Origin: Plasticicumulans lactativorans
GTDB taxonomy: Bacteria > Pseudomonadota > Gammaproteobacteria > Competibacterales > Competibacteraceae
Assembly (NCBI RefSeq): GCF_004341245.1
Contig: NZ_SLWY01000015.1
Coordinates: forward strand, 1-64,000
Length of the DNA stretch: 64,000 bases
Reading direction: 5' to 3'
Shown here: positions 62,431 through 64,000 of the stretch, in pieces
Layout: every line of letters starts with the position of its first letter
How positions within the stretch are numbered: position 1 is the stretch's first letter
Program-made: the position numbers and the translations under genes
Notes under the pieces: model-generated
Databases searched by the model: none
Seen by the model: only the letters and a program-made list of their open reading frames with translations
Told to the model about the DNA's origin: nothing

Positions 62431-62688
62431 TCAGGCAGGCTGCACACTCACGTACTTGCGGGCCTTCGGACCCTTGGTTTCGAACACGATGCGGCCGTCC
62501 GCCTTCGCGAACAGGGTGTGATCGGTGCCCAGCCCGACGTTTGCGCCGGCGTGGAACTGCGTGCCCCGCTGGCGCACGATGATGTTGCCCGCGCGCACGG
62601 CCTGGCCGCCGTAGAGCTTGACGCCGAGCCGTTTGGACTCGGAATCGCGACCGTTGCGGCTGCTGCCGCCCGCTTTCTTGTGTGCCAT
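62431..62688 (-). CDS. rpmA: Ribosomal protein L27
   Basis: The 85-residue protein starts [20 protein letters not shown] and has [21 protein letters not shown], the L27 signature. It has no N-terminal cleavable extension of the Firmicute type. It is 15 bases after rplU, in the conserved rplU-rpmA-obgE order. Confidence 0.97.
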   Translation of the reverse strand: MAHKKAGGSSRNGRDSESKRLGVKLYGGQAVRAGNIIVRQRGTQFHAGANVGLGTDHTLFAKADGRIVFETKGPKARKYVSVQPA

Positions 62689-62703
62689 GGATAATCCCCT
62701 GAA

Positions 62704-63018
62704 TCAGCCGGCGCTGATGCCGGTGATCTTGAGTTCGGTGTAGTGCTGGCGGTGCCCCATCTGCTTGCGATGGTGCTTGCGCCGACGGAACTTGACGATC
62801 TCGATCTTCTTGGCGCGGCCGTGACCCTGCACCGTCGCCGTCACCTTGCCGCCCGCCACCAGCGGATCGCCAACGGTCACGGTTTCGCCATCGGAAATCA
62901 GCAACACCTGATCGATCTCGACCGCAGCCCCTTCGGCGACGTCGAGCTTCTCGACCTTGAGGGTCTGCCCCTCGGCGACGCGGTACTGTTTGCCCCCGGT
63001 CCTAATCACAGCGTACAT
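62704..63018 (-). CDS. rplU: Ribosomal protein L21
   Basis: The 104-residue product [21 protein letters not shown] is L21, with [25 protein letters not shown] at the C-terminus. ATG at 63018 is the conserved start; GGAG lies 9 bases upstream. It opens the leftward rplU-rpmA-obgE-proB unit. Confidence 0.97.
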   Translation of the reverse strand: MYAVIRTGGKQYRVAEGQTLKVEKLDVAEGAAVEIDQVLLISDGETVTVGDPLVAGGKVTATVQGHGRAKKIEIVKFRRRKHHRKQMGHRQHYTELKITGISAG

Positions 63019-63066
63019 TGCTGAATCTCCAGCCAATTTTGATCAAGCGACTACTAAAGGGCGCGA

Positions 63067-63096
63067 ATTGTAGCGACCCGCGACCAACAGGGTCAA
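63067..63096 (-). promoter_or_regulatory. Sigma-70 promoter of rplU-rpmA
   Basis: On the minus strand TTGACC (63091-63096), an 18-base spacer and TACAAT (63067-63072). It lies about 50 bases upstream of the rplU start codon, in the region shared with divergent ispB. Confidence 0.85.
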
Positions 63097-63247
63097 CCGG
63101 ATTATTCACTGTGCCCCGACCGGGCGGCACGGTAAACTATTGCTACGGTTACGACTCCAAAGAACAGTAATGCCCCCGCAGCGGTCGTTCCGGCTTCTCG
63201 ACGCCACTGCGGGCACTCGTCGAACTCCACTCGCCGATTCCCAGCCT

Positions 63248-64000
63248 CATGAACATCCAAGACGTACGGGCACTGGCCGCCGACGACATGCAGGCCGTCG
63301 ACCAGCTCATTCAGCGTGAACTGCATTCCGACGTCGCACTGGTGAACCAACTCGGCGCGTACATCATCAACAGCGGCGGCAAGCGCTTGCGCCCGGTGAT
63401 CACGGTGCTCGCTGCCCGTGCCTGCGGACATGCAGGGGGGCAGCACATCACGCTCGCCGCGATCATCGAGTTCATCCATACCGCGACCCTGTTGCACGAC
63501 GACGTGGTCGATGCCTCGACGATGCGGCGCGGTCGTGAGACCGCCAATGCCGTCTGGGGCAACGAGGCGAGCGTGCTGGTCGGCGACTTCCTGTACTCGC
63601 GTGCGTTCCAGATGATGGTCGGCATCGACAGCATGGCGGTGATGCGGATCCTCGCCGATACCACCAACCGCATCGCCGAAGGCGAGGTGATGCAGCTGCT
63701 CAACTGCCACGACCCCGACACCACCGAGGAGCGCTACTTCGAGGTCATCCACTGCAAGACCGCCAAGCTGTTCGAGGCGGCGGCCCGGCTCGGCGCCGTG
63801 ATCTCGAATCGCAGCGGCGAGACCGAGGCAGCGCTCGCGAGCTACGGGCTGCACCTCGGCACGGCGTTCCAGCTCGTCGACGACCTGCTCGACTACAGCG
63901 CATCGAGTGCCGAGATCGGCAAGAACGTCGGCGACGATCTGGCCGAAGGCAAACCCACGCTGCCGCTGATCTACGCGCTGCGTCACGGCAATGCCGACGA
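63248..64000 (+). CDS. ispB: Octaprenyl diphosphate synthase (partial, runs off the window)
   Basis: The first 251 codons of a trans-prenyl diphosphate synthase that makes the ubiquinone side chain. The first aspartate-rich motif is D84-DVVD-88 and the second is D211-DLLD-215 (FQLVDDLLDY); GGKRLRPVI and GRETANAVWG are also conserved. The ATG at 63248 gives MNIQDVRALAADDMQAVDQ. Divergent from rplU, as in E. coli and Pseudomonas. The 3' end is cut by the window edge. TAAACT at 63133-63138 is a possible -10. Confidence 0.95.

Overview
The window is a 64 kb chromosomal stretch from a high-G+C gammaproteobacterium (roughly 70% G+C by eye in most genes). The evidence is gene order: ispB / rplU-rpmA-obgE-proB / rpsT / murJ-ribF-ileS-lspA-ispH / minor pilins-pilY1-pilE, the arrangement known from Pseudomonas and relatives. 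The yicC-gmk-rpoZ-spoT-ridA block with a divergent rph supports this. I cannot fix the genus; a Competibacter/Plasticicumulans-like lineage is only a guess. Almost all of the sequence is ordinary core chromosome. I see no insertion sequence, prophage, CRISPR array or rRNA.

Layout. 1-8.2 kb: stringent response, nucleotide and RNA maintenance genes (yicC-gmk-rpoZ-spoT-ridA leftward; rph-rdgB and hemW rightward). 8.3-10 kb: a solitary asparagine-synthase-like protein. 10-18.2 kb: rimO, the zinc-free ribosomal protein L31, citrate synthase, adk, ppa, moaC-rnd, an acyltransferase and cysH. 18.5-27.7 kb: a methyltransferase-rhodanese-tolC-HAD-nadC run facing an acrAB efflux operon, with divergent acrR and a well-conserved AcrR operator. 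27.7-33.6 kb: glk coupled to a membrane diguanylate cyclase, then small accessory genes. 34-38.2 kb: an accessory group of cell-wall and surface proteins (CBS, CHAP amidase, GH19 hydrolase, delta-60 repeat protein, PA-IL-like lectin, GlsB). 38.2-43.3 kb: a VWA protein and a MoxR ATPase separated by ycaQ, ldcA and cbiZ.

43.4-51.4 kb: tRNA-Thr(CGU) and, divergent from it, the minor pilin operon fimT-pilV-pilW-pilX-pilY1-pilE. This operon is the most interesting part. From about codon 77 of fimT to just past pilX the DNA drops to roughly 50% G+C. A short second copy of a pilX 3' end, in high-G+C style, lies between pilX and pilY1. I read this as a replaced cassette: foreign minor pilins exchanged into a resident operon, with the resident pilX tail left as a scar.

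51.5-64 kb: a GT4-type glycosyltransferase, then the core block ispH-lspA-ileS-ribF-murJ (leftward), rpsT (UUG start, strong promoter), proB-obgE-rpmA-rplU (leftward, strong promoter) and the beginning of ispB, cut by the window edge.

How the genes work together. Several pairs show translational coupling by 4-base overlaps, including two in which a TTG start lies inside the preceding TGA (moaC/rnd and glk/diguanylate cyclase). TolC with AcrAB would form a tripartite efflux pump under AcrR control. The minor pilins with PilY1 would prime type IV pili.
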